NCBI RefSeq assembly: GCF_031199965.1
Contig: NZ_CP133605.1
Span: 377,501-441,500 of the forward strand
Reading direction: 5' to 3'
Source: Paenibacillus sp. D2_2
GTDB taxonomy: Bacteria; Bacillota; Bacilli; Paenibacillales; Paenibacillaceae
Length of the DNA: 64,000 nucleotides
The notes beneath the pieces are model-generated. The model made no database searches, was not told the DNA's origin, and was given only the letters and a program-made list of their open reading frames with translations. Below, piece after piece: positions 44,868 to 54,755 of the stretch (positions are counted from its first letter, which is position 1; every line of letters begins with the position of its first letter). The position numbers were made by a program, and so were the translations under genes.

Positions 44868-45233
44868 TTAATAAGGATTTTCCACCGCTTGAATCAATTC
44901 AGCGATTACTTCGTTCTCTTTCGAGCTACGCTTAGTGCGGGTCTGCCATTTCGTTAATTCTTGTTTTATTTCTTTTGGGTCTTTATAGCTCAGATTGTAC
45001 GCGATCTTTGAGATTATTGAGCTGCGCTGCTTCGTGTCAGTCATTTCAGTCAGTGTATCGAGAAACTCATTTTTATGATTTAAGAACAATTCGCCGGTTT
45101 GTTGAAGGGCATTCTTGTTATGTTCCGAACAGGATGCAAGCAAAGCGCTTAAAGTCAGTAAGAGACAGCAGCCAATGAATAAGGAAATCCATTTTATTCC
45201 ATATATTATATTGCGATGATACTCTTTAGTCAT
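44868..45233 (-). CDS. small hypothetical lipoprotein
   Basis: 121 residues. An N-terminal positively charged region and hydrophobic stretch (GIKWISLFIGCCLLLTLSAL) end in the lipobox LLASC, so the protein is probably lipid-anchored outside the membrane. The mature part is alpha-helical and rich in Lys and Glu (KDPKEIKQELTKWQTRTKRS). I do not recognise the family. It is convergent with the preceding gene and divergent from pyruvate kinase. Confidence 0.7.
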   Translation of the reverse strand: MTKEYHRNIIYGIKWISLFIGCCLLLTLSALLASCSEHNKNALQQTGELFLNHKNEFLDTLTEMTDTKQRSSIISKIAYNLSYKDPKEIKQELTKWQTRTKRSSKENEVIAELIQAVENPY

Positions 45234-45380
45234 CTCAAATCATTCATTTTAGCCGCAGGATCTTTGTGAACTGAAGTTGGATCAGAATAGTGGTCCGTTC
45301 TTTAGGTAACCCTAACATTAGAAAATTCAGAAAATAGGGAGACGAATGTCGGAACCCTGAAATAGTGTAAAAGGAGATCG

Positions 45381-46799
45381 ATGATGCTAAGAACAAAAAT
45401 CATTTGTACATTAGGACCTGCATGCGAGTCACCGGAAACGTTAAAAGAAATGATTAAGGATGGAATGACGGTAGGGCGGCTGAACATGGCCCATGGAGAC
45501 TTCGAGGAGCATGCGGGACGCATCCGGAATGTACGACAGGCAGCTCAGGAGACGAATACATATATTCCGCTTATGCTGGATATTAAAGGGCCGGAGATAC
45601 GTATCGGCAAGTTACGTGAGCCATCCTGTCAGCTTATCGCTGGTGAGGAGTTAATGTTGACAACGGAGGTGATCGAAGGGGATGCCCAGCGAATTTCAGT
45701 GAATTATCCAGACATGACTGAAGTGGTTCATGTTGGTGATCGTATACTGATTGACGATGGTTTGATTGAGCTTCGTGTTACTTCCGTGGAAGGTACTGAA
45801 ATCCACTGTAATATTATTAACGGAGGTACACTTAAGCCAACAAAGGGAGTAAACCTACCAGGAGTGAAGACGACATTACCGGGAGTAACAGAACGGGATA
45901 TTCGTCATATTCATTTTGGATTGGAACAGAAAATTGAGATCATCGCTGTATCATTCGTTAGAAACGGCGATGATATAAGAAAAGTTCGGTCTATTCTACA
46001 AGAGAATAACGCCGGACATATACAGATTATCTCCAAAATCGAGAACAACGAAGGTATTGATGATATAGATGACATTATTGAGGCCTCGGATGGAATTATG
46101 GTGGCCCGCGGAGATCTCGGCGTAGAGGTTCCTATTGAAGATGTACCCATCATGCAGCGAGATATCATCGAGAAATGCAATCTAGTAGGCAAACCGGTTA
46201 TTGTCGCCACGCAAATGCTGGATTCAATGCAATCCAATCCGCGGCCGACCAGGGCTGAAGTAAGTGACGTTTTTAATGCGGTTCTTCAAGGAGCGGATGT
46301 GGTGATGCTGTCGGGCGAATCAGCGGCAGGCAAATATCCGGTTCAATCCGTGAAGATGATGGCCGCAGTAGCGCGCAAAGCCGAATCGATCATTGATTAC
46401 CGCAGTCAGTTCATCAAGCGACGTCTGCGCCATACCAAGACGATTACGGAAGTGATCAGTCAGAGCGCAGTTAGCGCATCCCTGGAGCTGGAGGCGAAGG
46501 TCATTATAACTTCTACCGAGAGCGGTTATACGGCGCAGATGGTCTCTAAGTATCGACCTAAAGCCCCGATTCTGGCGATCACACACCACCCACATGTATT
46601 AGTCAAGCTCTGTCTGCTTTCCGGAGTGTTTCCATTTTTAAGCGAGAAAGTCTTTACTACGGATGAAATGTTCCAAACGGTGACGGAGCATGCTTTAAAG
46701 ACCGGATTTGTACAGTCTGGGGATACTGTCGTCTTGTCAGCAGGGTTACCGTTAGGTCAGGCAGGCACGACGAACCTGATCCAGATTCAAGAGGTATAG
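45381..46799 (+). CDS. pyk: pyruvate kinase, short form
   Basis: 472 residues, ATG at 45381 (a second ATG follows directly) behind AAGGAGATCG. Starts RTKIICTLGPACESPETL. Active-site text is AVSFVRNGDDI, QIISKIENNEGIDDID, GIMVARGDLGVEVP, IVATQMLDSMQSNPRPTRAE (the pyruvate kinase signature region) and VMLSGESAAGKYPV. It makes pyruvate and ATP from phosphoenolpyruvate in glycolysis. It ends after the allosteric C domain and lacks the extra PEP-utiliser-like domain of the 585-residue Bacillus enzyme, so it may be a second isozyme. Confidence 0.96.
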   Translation: MMLRTKIICTLGPACESPETLKEMIKDGMTVGRLNMAHGDFEEHAGRIRNVRQAAQETNTYIPLMLDIKGPEIRIGKLREPSCQLIAGEELMLTTEVIEGDAQRISVNYPDMTEVVHVGDRILIDDGLIELRVTSVEGTEIHCNIINGGTLKPTKGVNLPGVKTTLPGVTERDIRHIHFGLEQKIEIIAVSFVRNGDDIRKVRSILQENNAGHIQIISKIENNEGIDDIDDIIEASDGIMVARGDLGVEVPIEDVPIMQRDIIEKCNLVGKPVIVATQMLDSMQSNPRPTRAEVSDVFNAVLQGADVVMLSGESAAGKYPVQSVKMMAAVARKAESIIDYRSQFIKRRLRHTKTITEVISQSAVSASLELEAKVIITSTESGYTAQMVSKYRPKAPILAITHHPHVLVKLCLLSGVFPFLSEKVFTTDEMFQTVTEHALKTGFVQSGDTVVLSAGLPLGQAGTTNLIQIQEV

Positions 46800-46843
46800 A
46801 CAAACGGTTTTAGTATGTACTCTGACACTCTGTAGAATATGAA

Positions 46844-46891
46844 AGGTCGGGTTGGGCTCCTGCGAATGTTCGCACAAGCCCAACCCGACCT
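46844..46891 (+). terminator. terminator after pyruvate kinase, nested palindrome
   Basis: 15-bp arms AGGTCGGGTTGGGCT / AGCCCAACCCGACCT. The loop itself holds a second palindrome TGCGAATGTTCGCA. Followed by AAGAAATTTTT. Confidence 0.9.
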
Positions 46892-46997
46892 AAGAAATTT
46901 TTAGGATGGTCAAGTTAACGCGAGCGACTGCTTATACTGCGAATTTGTGAGTGGAGAGCGTGTATGTTACGAGATAAAGGAGGAGAGTAAGCTGGTT

Positions 46998-48014
46998 TTA
47001 AATTGTATGAACTGACGATTTATCCCCTAGTATGAATTGGGATGGTACGTTTGGAAGAGAGAGATTGGAGAAATATGCATTTGTACCAAACAGGCTATCT
47101 TTCGCATTTATATTAGACAAACTTACGTTTTCCATAAGGATGCTGTTTTCAATTTTACATTGGTGAACGATTGATCCTGGCCCGATATATACATAAGGCC
47201 CAATAATACTCTGAGAGACTCTGGCCGTCGGATGGCAAAAGACTGGGGGAATCACCTGAACATCAGTACCTTGCTCGATACCATCGGAGTTATTAAATGA
47301 ATCTTGGCCCATTAAATATTGATTTGCTTTCAGCCAACCATCATAAGTGCCAATGTCAAAGAAAGGCTCTGTCGTTATGCTGTAAGTAATTCTTTTTCCT
47401 TGGCATAGAAGCAACTGAATGGCATCCGTTAGTTCGTATTCTCCACGCGAAGAAGGCGCCAGTCCATCAATCAAGGGCCAAATATCTTTGTTGAAAGCGT
47501 AAGCGCCTACGATAGCTAGATTGGATTGTGGTGTTTGCGGCTTTTCCTCCAGTTGTACGATCTTGTTGTCTTCAATCGATGCGATACCAAACATACTAGG
47601 ATTGTCTACGGGTGCAAGGAGCAAGGAAGCAGAGGCTTCTTCCGAAACCACCGATTGAACCAGTTTCTCTAATGGTCCTGCTATGAGATTATCTCCCAGC
47701 ATGAGCAGAAAAGGTTCCGACTCGATGAAAGAGTATCCGCTTCGGACCGCATCTGCCAATCCCAAAGCCCTCTTTTGAAAAAGATAAGTGATCGATGCGC
47801 CCATTTTCTCGCCATTTCCAACTGTATCTTGAATGCTCTGACCTTGCGATTCATTCACAACAATTCCAATCTCCGTAACTCCCATCTTGACCAAACTCTT
47901 CACCGTGGAAATAATAATGGGTTCTCCGTTAACCGGCATCAGACATTTCGGTCTCGTATATGTGAATGGCTGCAGCCGTGTTCCTTTTCCAGCACATAAG
48001 ATTAACCCTTTCAT
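46998..48014 (-). CDS. sugar-1-phosphate nucleotidyltransferase (RmlA/StrD-like)
   Basis: 338 residues from the ATG at 48014, preceded by GGAGG at good spacing; the ORF start at 48050 lacks one. Opens MKGLILCAGKGTRLQPFTYT, the nucleotide-binding signature with the catalytic Arg and Lys region, then KCLMPVNGEPII. Later motifs are FLLMLGDNLIAG (metal-binding Asp), EEKPQTPQSNLAIVGAYAF and FFDIGTYDGWLKAN. The C-terminal left-handed beta-helix-like repeats (CHPTARVSQSIIGPYVYIGP) match the long form of glucose-1-phosphate thymidylyltransferases. It activates glucose-1-phosphate (or a related sugar phosphate) to dTDP- or UDP-sugar for surface polysaccharides. Single gene, no sugar-modifying neighbours. 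Confidence 0.88.
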   Translation of the reverse strand: MKGLILCAGKGTRLQPFTYTRPKCLMPVNGEPIIISTVKSLVKMGVTEIGIVVNESQGQSIQDTVGNGEKMGASITYLFQKRALGLADAVRSGYSFIESEPFLLMLGDNLIAGPLEKLVQSVVSEEASASLLLAPVDNPSMFGIASIEDNKIVQLEEKPQTPQSNLAIVGAYAFNKDIWPLIDGLAPSSRGEYELTDAIQLLLCQGKRITYSITTEPFFDIGTYDGWLKANQYLMGQDSFNNSDGIEQGTDVQVIPPVFCHPTARVSQSIIGPYVYIGPGSIVHQCKIENSILMENVSLSNINAKDSLFGTNAYFSNLSLPNVPSQFILGDKSSVHTI

Positions 48015-48524
48015 AATTACCTCCGATCGTTGAAGTACGACACATTTCAATCACTTTTTCATCTTCAACTATATTGATAATGTCGAAGCAACAAGACTCT
48101 TATTCTTGTTGCTGATCATTGTTTATACAAATAGAATCTCCTAGGTTAAATTGCTCGTTAGATGGGACGACGGTATTAAAAATGCGCTATCAGATATTTT
48201 CTTCACCTCCTCATCTGCAAGTTTCATTGATAGAGATAAGTAACCGGAATCGTGCTGCAATTCCTGTTCTTATCTTTCTTTCACAATATAATATGGAGTT
48301 TAATTTATTAAGTGCTAGATTATATTCCTATTTTTATAGATACTAGAATACACTTTAGAGATCGGATGTTATAGGAGAGGACTTCCTCTCTTTTATCGTT
48401 CCGTTCATTGCTACCTTTTGCTGAATGAATTTGTTACACTGGTTACAGAAAATCAAGGAATAGTCTTCATGGTACTGATTTAACAAGCAACAAGAACAAC
48501 CGCTCGGTAGAAACGAGGAATACG
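48015..48524. other. 510-base AT-rich intergenic region
   Basis: Between divergent genes. Contains a 10-bp hairpin AGCAACAAGA / TCTTGTTGCT at 48087-48113, and a small GAGAGG/CCTCTC hairpin followed by TTTT near 48375-48394, neither clearly tied to a gene. No supported ORF. Confidence 0.4.
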
Positions 48525-49040
48525 ATGTTAGATGTATGGATGAAACAAATGGGCCGCTGGTCACGTTCGTGGTTGGCAGCGATGATTGTAATGCTGGTGA
48601 TTCTGCTGACTGGCTGCGGGGATTTAAGTGCGGTCAATCCACCAAGCCCTACGACATCTGGCTCCAGCCAGACAGAACAGAAGCAGCAAGCCCCGCTTAC
48701 CAATTTTACGGATGTATCGGATTACATTCGAACACACCAGGAACTCCCGGAAAATTTCATTACGAAGAAAGAAGCCGAACAGCTCGGCTGGGTTCCTTCC
48801 AAAGGGAATTTGGATAAAGTAGCACCTGGTAAAAGTATTGGTGGTGACCGCTTCGGAAATAGGGAGGGACTGCTCCCCAAGGCAAAAAACCGGATTTGGT
48901 ATGAAGCGGATATCAATTATAAGAAGGGGCCACGCGGAGCAGATCGAATCATCTATTCGAATGACGGATTGATCTACATGACAACCGATCATTATAAGTC
49001 ATTTACGGATATTACGAAGGAAGGCAGTGTCCCCGAATGA
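48525..49040 (+). CDS. barnase-family ribonuclease with lipoprotein signal
   Basis: 171 residues, ATG at 48525 behind GAGGAA. The N-terminus has a hydrophobic helix ending in a lipobox, MLVILLTGC, so the protein is predicted to be lipid-anchored outside the membrane, then a Ser/Thr/Gln-rich linker. Residues about 65-165 align with barnase throughout: DYIRTHQELPENFITKKEAE, LGWVPSKGNLDKVAPGKSIG and GDRFGNREGLLPKAKNRIWY. The catalytic Glu in YEADINY, the Arg residues in GPRGADRIIYS and the His in MTTDHYKSF are all kept. Barnase cleaves RNA 3' of guanosine. The stop overlaps the barstar-like start (ATGA). Probably a toxic, secreted or anchored RNase with its own inhibitor. Confidence 0.95.
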   Translation: MLDVWMKQMGRWSRSWLAAMIVMLVILLTGCGDLSAVNPPSPTTSGSSQTEQKQQAPLTNFTDVSDYIRTHQELPENFITKKEAEQLGWVPSKGNLDKVAPGKSIGGDRFGNREGLLPKAKNRIWYEADINYKKGPRGADRIIYSNDGLIYMTTDHYKSFTDITKEGSVPE

Positions 49041-49318
49041 GTAGTGTTGTAGAGCTGAGACAATCAGAGGCGGATCGTTATGAGAATGTCCATGATTGGC
49101 TGAAGCAGGAGCTTAACTTGCCTGAATGGTACGGACATAATTTGGACGCTCTATGGGATTGTGTCACTGGATATTTGCCTAGGCCATTGAACATTCGATG
49201 GATTGCAGATTCTGAGCATGAAAATCGCTATTCCGCGATAGTGGAGGTTTTTCAGGATGCTGCGGATCAATATGATGACATAAGCTTTGAGTATGTGACT
49301 AGTCGGCAAGAAGGCTGA
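49037..49318 (+). CDS. barstar-family ribonuclease inhibitor
   Basis: 93 residues, start ATG overlapping the ribonuclease stop by 4 bases, so translation is coupled. Barstar fold with LKQELNLPEWYGHNLDALWD and CVTGYLPRPLNIRW; the Tyr-Gly-x-Asn-Leu-Asp-Ala-Leu-Trp-Asp helix is the part that plugs the barnase active site. It binds and blocks the ribonuclease in the cytosol before export. The C-terminus (ISFEYVTSRQEG) is slightly longer and more polar than in B. amyloliquefaciens barstar. Confidence 0.95.
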   Translation: MSSVVELRQSEADRYENVHDWLKQELNLPEWYGHNLDALWDCVTGYLPRPLNIRWIADSEHENRYSAIVEVFQDAADQYDDISFEYVTSRQEG

Positions 49319-49360
49319 AATAATGCTAGTATACAAAGAACGAATACAATTGGAATTAAG

Positions 49361-49393
49361 AAACTGACACCGGTAGAGTACCGACGTCAGTTT
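49361..49393. terminator. bidirectional terminator between barstar and adhesin genes
   Basis: Arms AAACTGAC..CGGTA / TACCG..GTCAGTTT with T7 on the right, between convergent genes. Confidence 0.88.
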
Positions 49394-49403
49394 TTTTCTG
49401 TTT

Positions 49404-52400
49404 CTATTTATGTTGCAATTGTCTCTTCCTTAAGAAGTACAGAACAGCACCAAGTGCGATTAGTGCCAAGCCTGTTAATTGGAATGGAAGGAGGCTTGAT
49501 TCTCCCGTCTTTGGAAGCAGCTTTCCGTTGTTCGCTACGTGCGAAGCTCCATCAGTACCATGCAAGACATCAACGGATACTTCGTATTCAACCTCGTTGC
49601 CGAGTGCGTCTGTGACCTTGACCTTAAAGGAGTCTTTACCCTCAAAGCCGCTATCAGGCGTGTATACCCAGTTCCCTTTTGAATCCACGGTGACCTTGCC
49701 GTGCTTAGGATTCTTGCTGATTTTTGGTGTGCTGTCCTTAGGAACTTCAACCTTGCCTTTGATCGGTTTCTTATTCGTTGCAGGAACCTTATCGGTTGGT
49801 TTGGTCGGTTTGGTTGGTTTCTCTGGTTCAGGTTTAGGTTCTTCTGTCCCTGGTTTTGGTTCTTCAGGCTGAGTCGGATCTGGGTTCTCACCAGGATCTA
49901 TTTCCTTGTCCGGATCTACCGGAGGTGTTGTCGGATTCGGACCTACTGGAGGGGTGCCACCGCCACCACCGCCACCAACATAGCGATAGTTCTCGATAGT
50001 CACAGCCGTTTCTTCATTCTTAACGATTTCAAACTCTGTTAGTTTTGTCTTGATCGTATAGCCTTGCGGCGCTAACGTTTCCTCGAAATAGTATTTACCT
50101 GGTCTGAGGTCTGGTACAATGACTTGCCCTTCTTTGTCTGTTGTAAGACCTTTCAGTTCATTGCCATCATGATCGATAACGACCTTTTTGTCTTCGTCCA
50201 GGATACTAAACTGTGCACCTTGCAGCTTGTTATTCGGTTGTCCGTTTGCTATCTTTGTCAATTTTACGGATCCGGAATTTGTTTGTTGGTCATTGATACC
50301 TTCACAGTTACGCCATCGTGAACAATCTCAAATTCTGTTGGTGTTTGATCCAGAATATAATCAAGGAGTGCTTCTTCTTCGATAAATTGGTATTTACCAA
50401 CTTTCAAACCGGATATGAGAATTTTACCATCTTGATCCGTTGTATAGTGTCCATTTTGAATCAGATTACCATCTAGGTCCTGAATTTCAAATCTAACACC
50501 TACAAGTGGATCACCACTGAACTCATCGGTTTTTAGCAATTCAACAGAGCCCAGATATGGATCGTTTTCGATAGTCACATCCGTTTCTTCGTTTTTAACA
50601 ATTTCAAACTCAGTAAGCTCTGTCTTAATTTTATAGTTGTTTGGTGCGAGTGTTTCCTCGAAATAGTATTTACCTGGTCTAAGATCTGTTACAATGATTT
50701 GTCCATCTTTATCCGTAGTAAGACCTTTCAGTTCATGACCATTCTGATCAATAACAACATTGTTCTCTTCGTCCAGGATACTAAACTGCGCACCTTGTAG
50801 CTTGATGCTCGGCTGTCCGTTTTCTATCTTGGTTAATTTTACGGAACCCGGAATTTGTTTATTTGTCATTGATACGTTGACCGTTACGCCATCGTCAACA
50901 ATTTCAAAATCTATTGGCGATTGATCCAGAATATAATCTGGAAGCGTCTCATCCTCAATAAATTGGTACTTACCTGCTCTTAAATCAGATACTGATATCT
51001 TTCCGTCTTGATCCGTTGTATAGTATCCATCTTTAACTAATTTTCCTGCAAGGTCTTGAAGCTTAAACACAATACCAGCAAGTGGAGTTCCATTAAACTC
51101 ATCGGTTTTTAGTAGTTCAACTAAACCCTTATTAATCTCATTAACGAACTCGTAAGTCTTTGCTTTATCCTGATTTTCGTCAATTGTAAATTCATGTGGT
51201 TTTGGATCAAGTTGGTAGCCCTGAGGTGCTTCAGTTTCAAATACTCGATACTTCCTACCCTTTTCTAGCCCTTTATATGAAATGGTACCGCCAAAGATAG
51301 TGATCATATCAGAATATTCAGGAACGTCTACGTATCCAGTACCTTCCAGTATCTGCAGTTTAAAATGGGCACCTTCTAAAGGAAGCTTAGTTTCACTATC
51401 AATCTTTGTTAACTCAAAGTCCCAAACGCCTTTTGTATTTTTAATAGGCATTATTGGGGTAGATGCTTTAAAATCAATTACCTTTCCTGCCTTATAGTTG
51501 GGATCGATGATATACCCATCTGGAGCTGCATTTTCTCTTAGCATATATTTCTTATATCTAAGATTTTTGAATACTACTTGTCCATCATCGCCAGTCTTAA
51601 GTGTTTGGATTAGTGTTTTTCCAGTTTCATCATAAAGCTCAAAGGTGGCTCCTTCCAGTAAGGCTCCGGTTTTAGCATCGACCTTTTCAATGGTAAGGTC
51701 GCCTTTTGGAATTGTTGCTCCAGCTTGCAGTCCTGAAATAACTACAGCAAAATCGGCCTTATCACTATTATTAACTGTTCCAGAGGAATGACCGGCAAAT
51801 TTGGCATCATTGCTGATCTTATCACCGTTTTTCTTTACATTGATGAATGATGTATATTCCAAGATATAGGCTCTACTAATCTCATTGAGAAAAGTAAGAG
51901 TGAACGTATTCTTGTTATTCTCATCAAATGTTAACGTATAGTCTGTTTCAGGGACTTCGTCCTTTTTGTTTAGTTTTCCTTCTGAATCTGTCGTATAGAG
52001 CTTGAATGAGTTCTGCAGCAGCTCTTGATTAGAAGATAAGGTATCGGTCAGTACCGATTCAGCTGCAATTGTAGACTGACTATTATTAATGTGCACTGTC
52101 CAATAAGCAAAGTCTTCGTTGGCGTCTTTTCCTTGATAGCCCTTTTTGTTAACATATTCATCCCCGTGTGGAATTTCAACGTCAACACTTTTATTAAATA
52201 AGTTATTAGATGCCTCTTCGTTAAACATTACAGCGGTATTAGAATATTTCTTCTTAACGGGATGCCCTTCAAGACTTGTAATATATGTGATTTGATATGC
52301 AGTCTTAATCTCATTTTTGAATTTCAATTCAAAACCAATTATTTCATTATTATCATAAATATAATCAACATCGTAGAGTGAGGGATCAACACTTGGCCCT

Positions 52401-54453
52401 TGGCTTACATTATTGTTCCCGCTATCACCAATATTTAACTGATAGACTTCTACTGAGGCTTTGTCGAAAGTTTGCTCACGTGTAAAAGTGTCCTGGATAA
52501 CAGCATTAGGAATCGTATGGCGATTATAGTTCACGTCAATCGTCCAAGTGATCTCTTTCGTACCAGCATTATATTTACCGGTCTTGTTACCGTTGTCTGT
52601 CGTATAACTGTCTGGATCAGCATAGGCAACATCAGTCAATGTCTTATTAGTGTCAATGGTTTTAATGGTTTCAACCCAATCTAGTGTTGCGTTATTCACA
52701 TACCTAGCAACCTTAATCGTAGAATCGAATTTCGTTGTATAGGTTATTAGGTGGCTTTTTTCGATGGCTTTAAGAAAAGTAATAACAAATCCATTAGTAT
52801 AACTGCCGTTTAGAGCTATTACAGTATAGTCCTCTCCTTTTCTAAACCACTGATCTCCAGCGAGCTTTCTTCAAAGGTGAGACCTTGACCGGTGACAAAG
52901 CTGTCAGTAATAACGGCATTTTTCATTTCATATTCGTCTTCATTCAGGGTCATGGACCAAGTGATTTTCTTAGCATTAAAATTTACAGCTCCATCATATT
53001 TATGGAAGATTACTTGACCAATATTCTGATTAGCTGTTTTTGATTCGCCATTATAAGTGACTGTATTCTTAATACTGCTATTACCATATACACGTTCTTT
53101 TGATTTGGTTTTATAGACGATTTTATAGGCTGAATCAATATCTTCGTTAAAATTTAACTTAAAACCGTTCTGTATTGAATCATCTACCAAATAATTTGTA
53201 AAATTTCCATTTTCACTAGCGCTTCCGTTATCATTAATTTTCATTTTGGTTACTTCGAATGAGCCAGGTATTAGTTCTTGAACCGCATCAAAGGTATCAT
53301 TCAAATACGCATCGGCTTTTTTGATCTTTTGTTCATTGTAGTTATAGCGTATTTCCCACTTAATAGTTTGGGTTTTTGGATCATATCCTATTGCATCTTT
53401 CTCAAGCGGCTTACTATATGTTACATTTACATCTTTCAATGTCTTCTGCAATTCGGTCAAATTATCTCCAGAGACTGTCACATTATTGGAGAACGTCTTA
53501 TCCTCAGTTCCAATAATATCTGTACTGTATGTCACTCTGTAGGCACCATCAATACTACCAGCGAACTTAATTTCAAATCCGTCTGAAGTGGACTGTTTAG
53601 TAAATCCTGAGGTAATTTCCCCTGAATTTTTTACAGTTCCATTCAGTTGAACCTCTAGCTGATACACTTTAATAGACGTGAGATCAATTTTGAGCCCTGT
53701 TGGAAGGGTGTCCTCAAACACAGCATTTTCAATCTTTTTCTCGCCTTTGTTAAATTCAACCGCCCAGTCGATCCTACTAGCGTTCATACCTTTATTCGCT
53801 TTGCAGGTCTTGTCTATTTCGCTATCGGAGCTGCTCTGGAAATGGACGGGAATTGTTGTTTTATCCCCATGAATGATAAAATCAATATCCTGGTGTGTGC
53901 CTCCGTTAAAACTACCTTTGTTGAATTGCACCCATACACCAAAATAACCATTCGTTACTGGAGTATCTTCAATGTTCTCATCAAATGTAAAAGTAACCTG
54001 GCCGTCTACGGTGACAACAACTGTTCCATATCCACCTAAATTGCCTTTCATTTCTTTCGGCACTTTGAGGTTTTTCGGGAGGTTGAATGTGAATGTAGAT
54101 CCAGCTTCATACCCATGGCCTGCGGGAAGCTCCCATGTAAAGTCAACTTCTACTGATGCATCTTGAGCGGGTCTGATCTCGCTTATTTTATTACCGGTGT
54201 TGGTTAAGACTCCATTGACTAGCTTTGACTCTTGATCATACATTTCTATACTTGTAATGATATTCTCGGTAATCTCGCCAACTGCGTTCAATGGCTTGAT
54301 ATCCCCATACACATCATCTGTCACACTCTCCTGAGTTGACACTACAGCATCTTCTGTCTCACCTTCAGCAAAGGTAATCGAAGAAGGTAGAACGATGTTC
54401 AGCATAAGAATAATAGCTAGAAATAGAAATATTGGTTTTTTAAATATCTTCAT
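49404..54453 (-). CDS. giant LPXTG-anchored Cna/SpaA-type adhesin, frame broken twice
   Basis: Begins at 54453 (MKIFKKPIFLFLAIILMLNI), a signal peptide. The N-terminal half has about five collagen-binding-type modules, each with a W-x-(hydrophobic)-x-hydrophobic-N opening (WAVEFNKGEKKIENAVFEDT, WEIRYNYNEQKIKKADAYLN, WSMTLNEDEYEMKNAVITDS). Six CnaB/SpaA-type modules follow (GSVKLTKIENGQPSIKLQGA and similar), with the Lys and Glu residues that form isopeptide bonds. Then come a Pro/Glu-rich linker, an Ig-like domain, and the sortase signal LPKTGESS with a membrane helix and positive tail. Breaks: one A missing at 52838-52841 (restored EKGEDYTVIALNG) and one G missing near 50272 (restored IPGSVKLTKIANG). 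Corrected 1683 residues. Its role is attachment to host, matrix or other cells; the ligand is unknown. Sortase is not in the window. Confidence 0.9.
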
Positions 54454-54705
54454 GGTTAAGTGATTTCACCTCTAAATAGTTTGTTATTGGCTTTCATATG
54501 AATGCTATGTACTACGACAACGTCACAATCTACCCCCTTTACTGAACCTATTCTTTGATATGAGATTCGTGTTGATTTCTGTTGAGGATACTTACAGGAA
54601 CTGCAATGTTTCCAGAATATGTCGATTTAAGTCGATGCTTATCCAACCTACTATAAAATATGTCACTGAATATTTTCTAAATATCGGCTTTATCGACAAA
54701 AACAA

Positions 54706-54741
54706 AAGCGATGTGCTCCTTTAGTGGAAGACACATCGCTT
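54706..54741 (-). terminator. terminator of the SARP-like regulator gene
   Basis: Arms AAGCGATGTG / CACATCGCTT. On the minus strand it is followed by TTTGTTTTTG. 14 bases after the gene's stop; the rest of 54454-54755 shows nothing further. Confidence 0.82.
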
Positions 54742-54755
54742 CATAGTATGATTTG

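Noticed and set aside
48015-48524. Possible riboswitch or small RNA in the long gap before the barnase gene.
   Set aside because: Only two small hairpins were seen, with no conserved riboswitch core that I can recognise.
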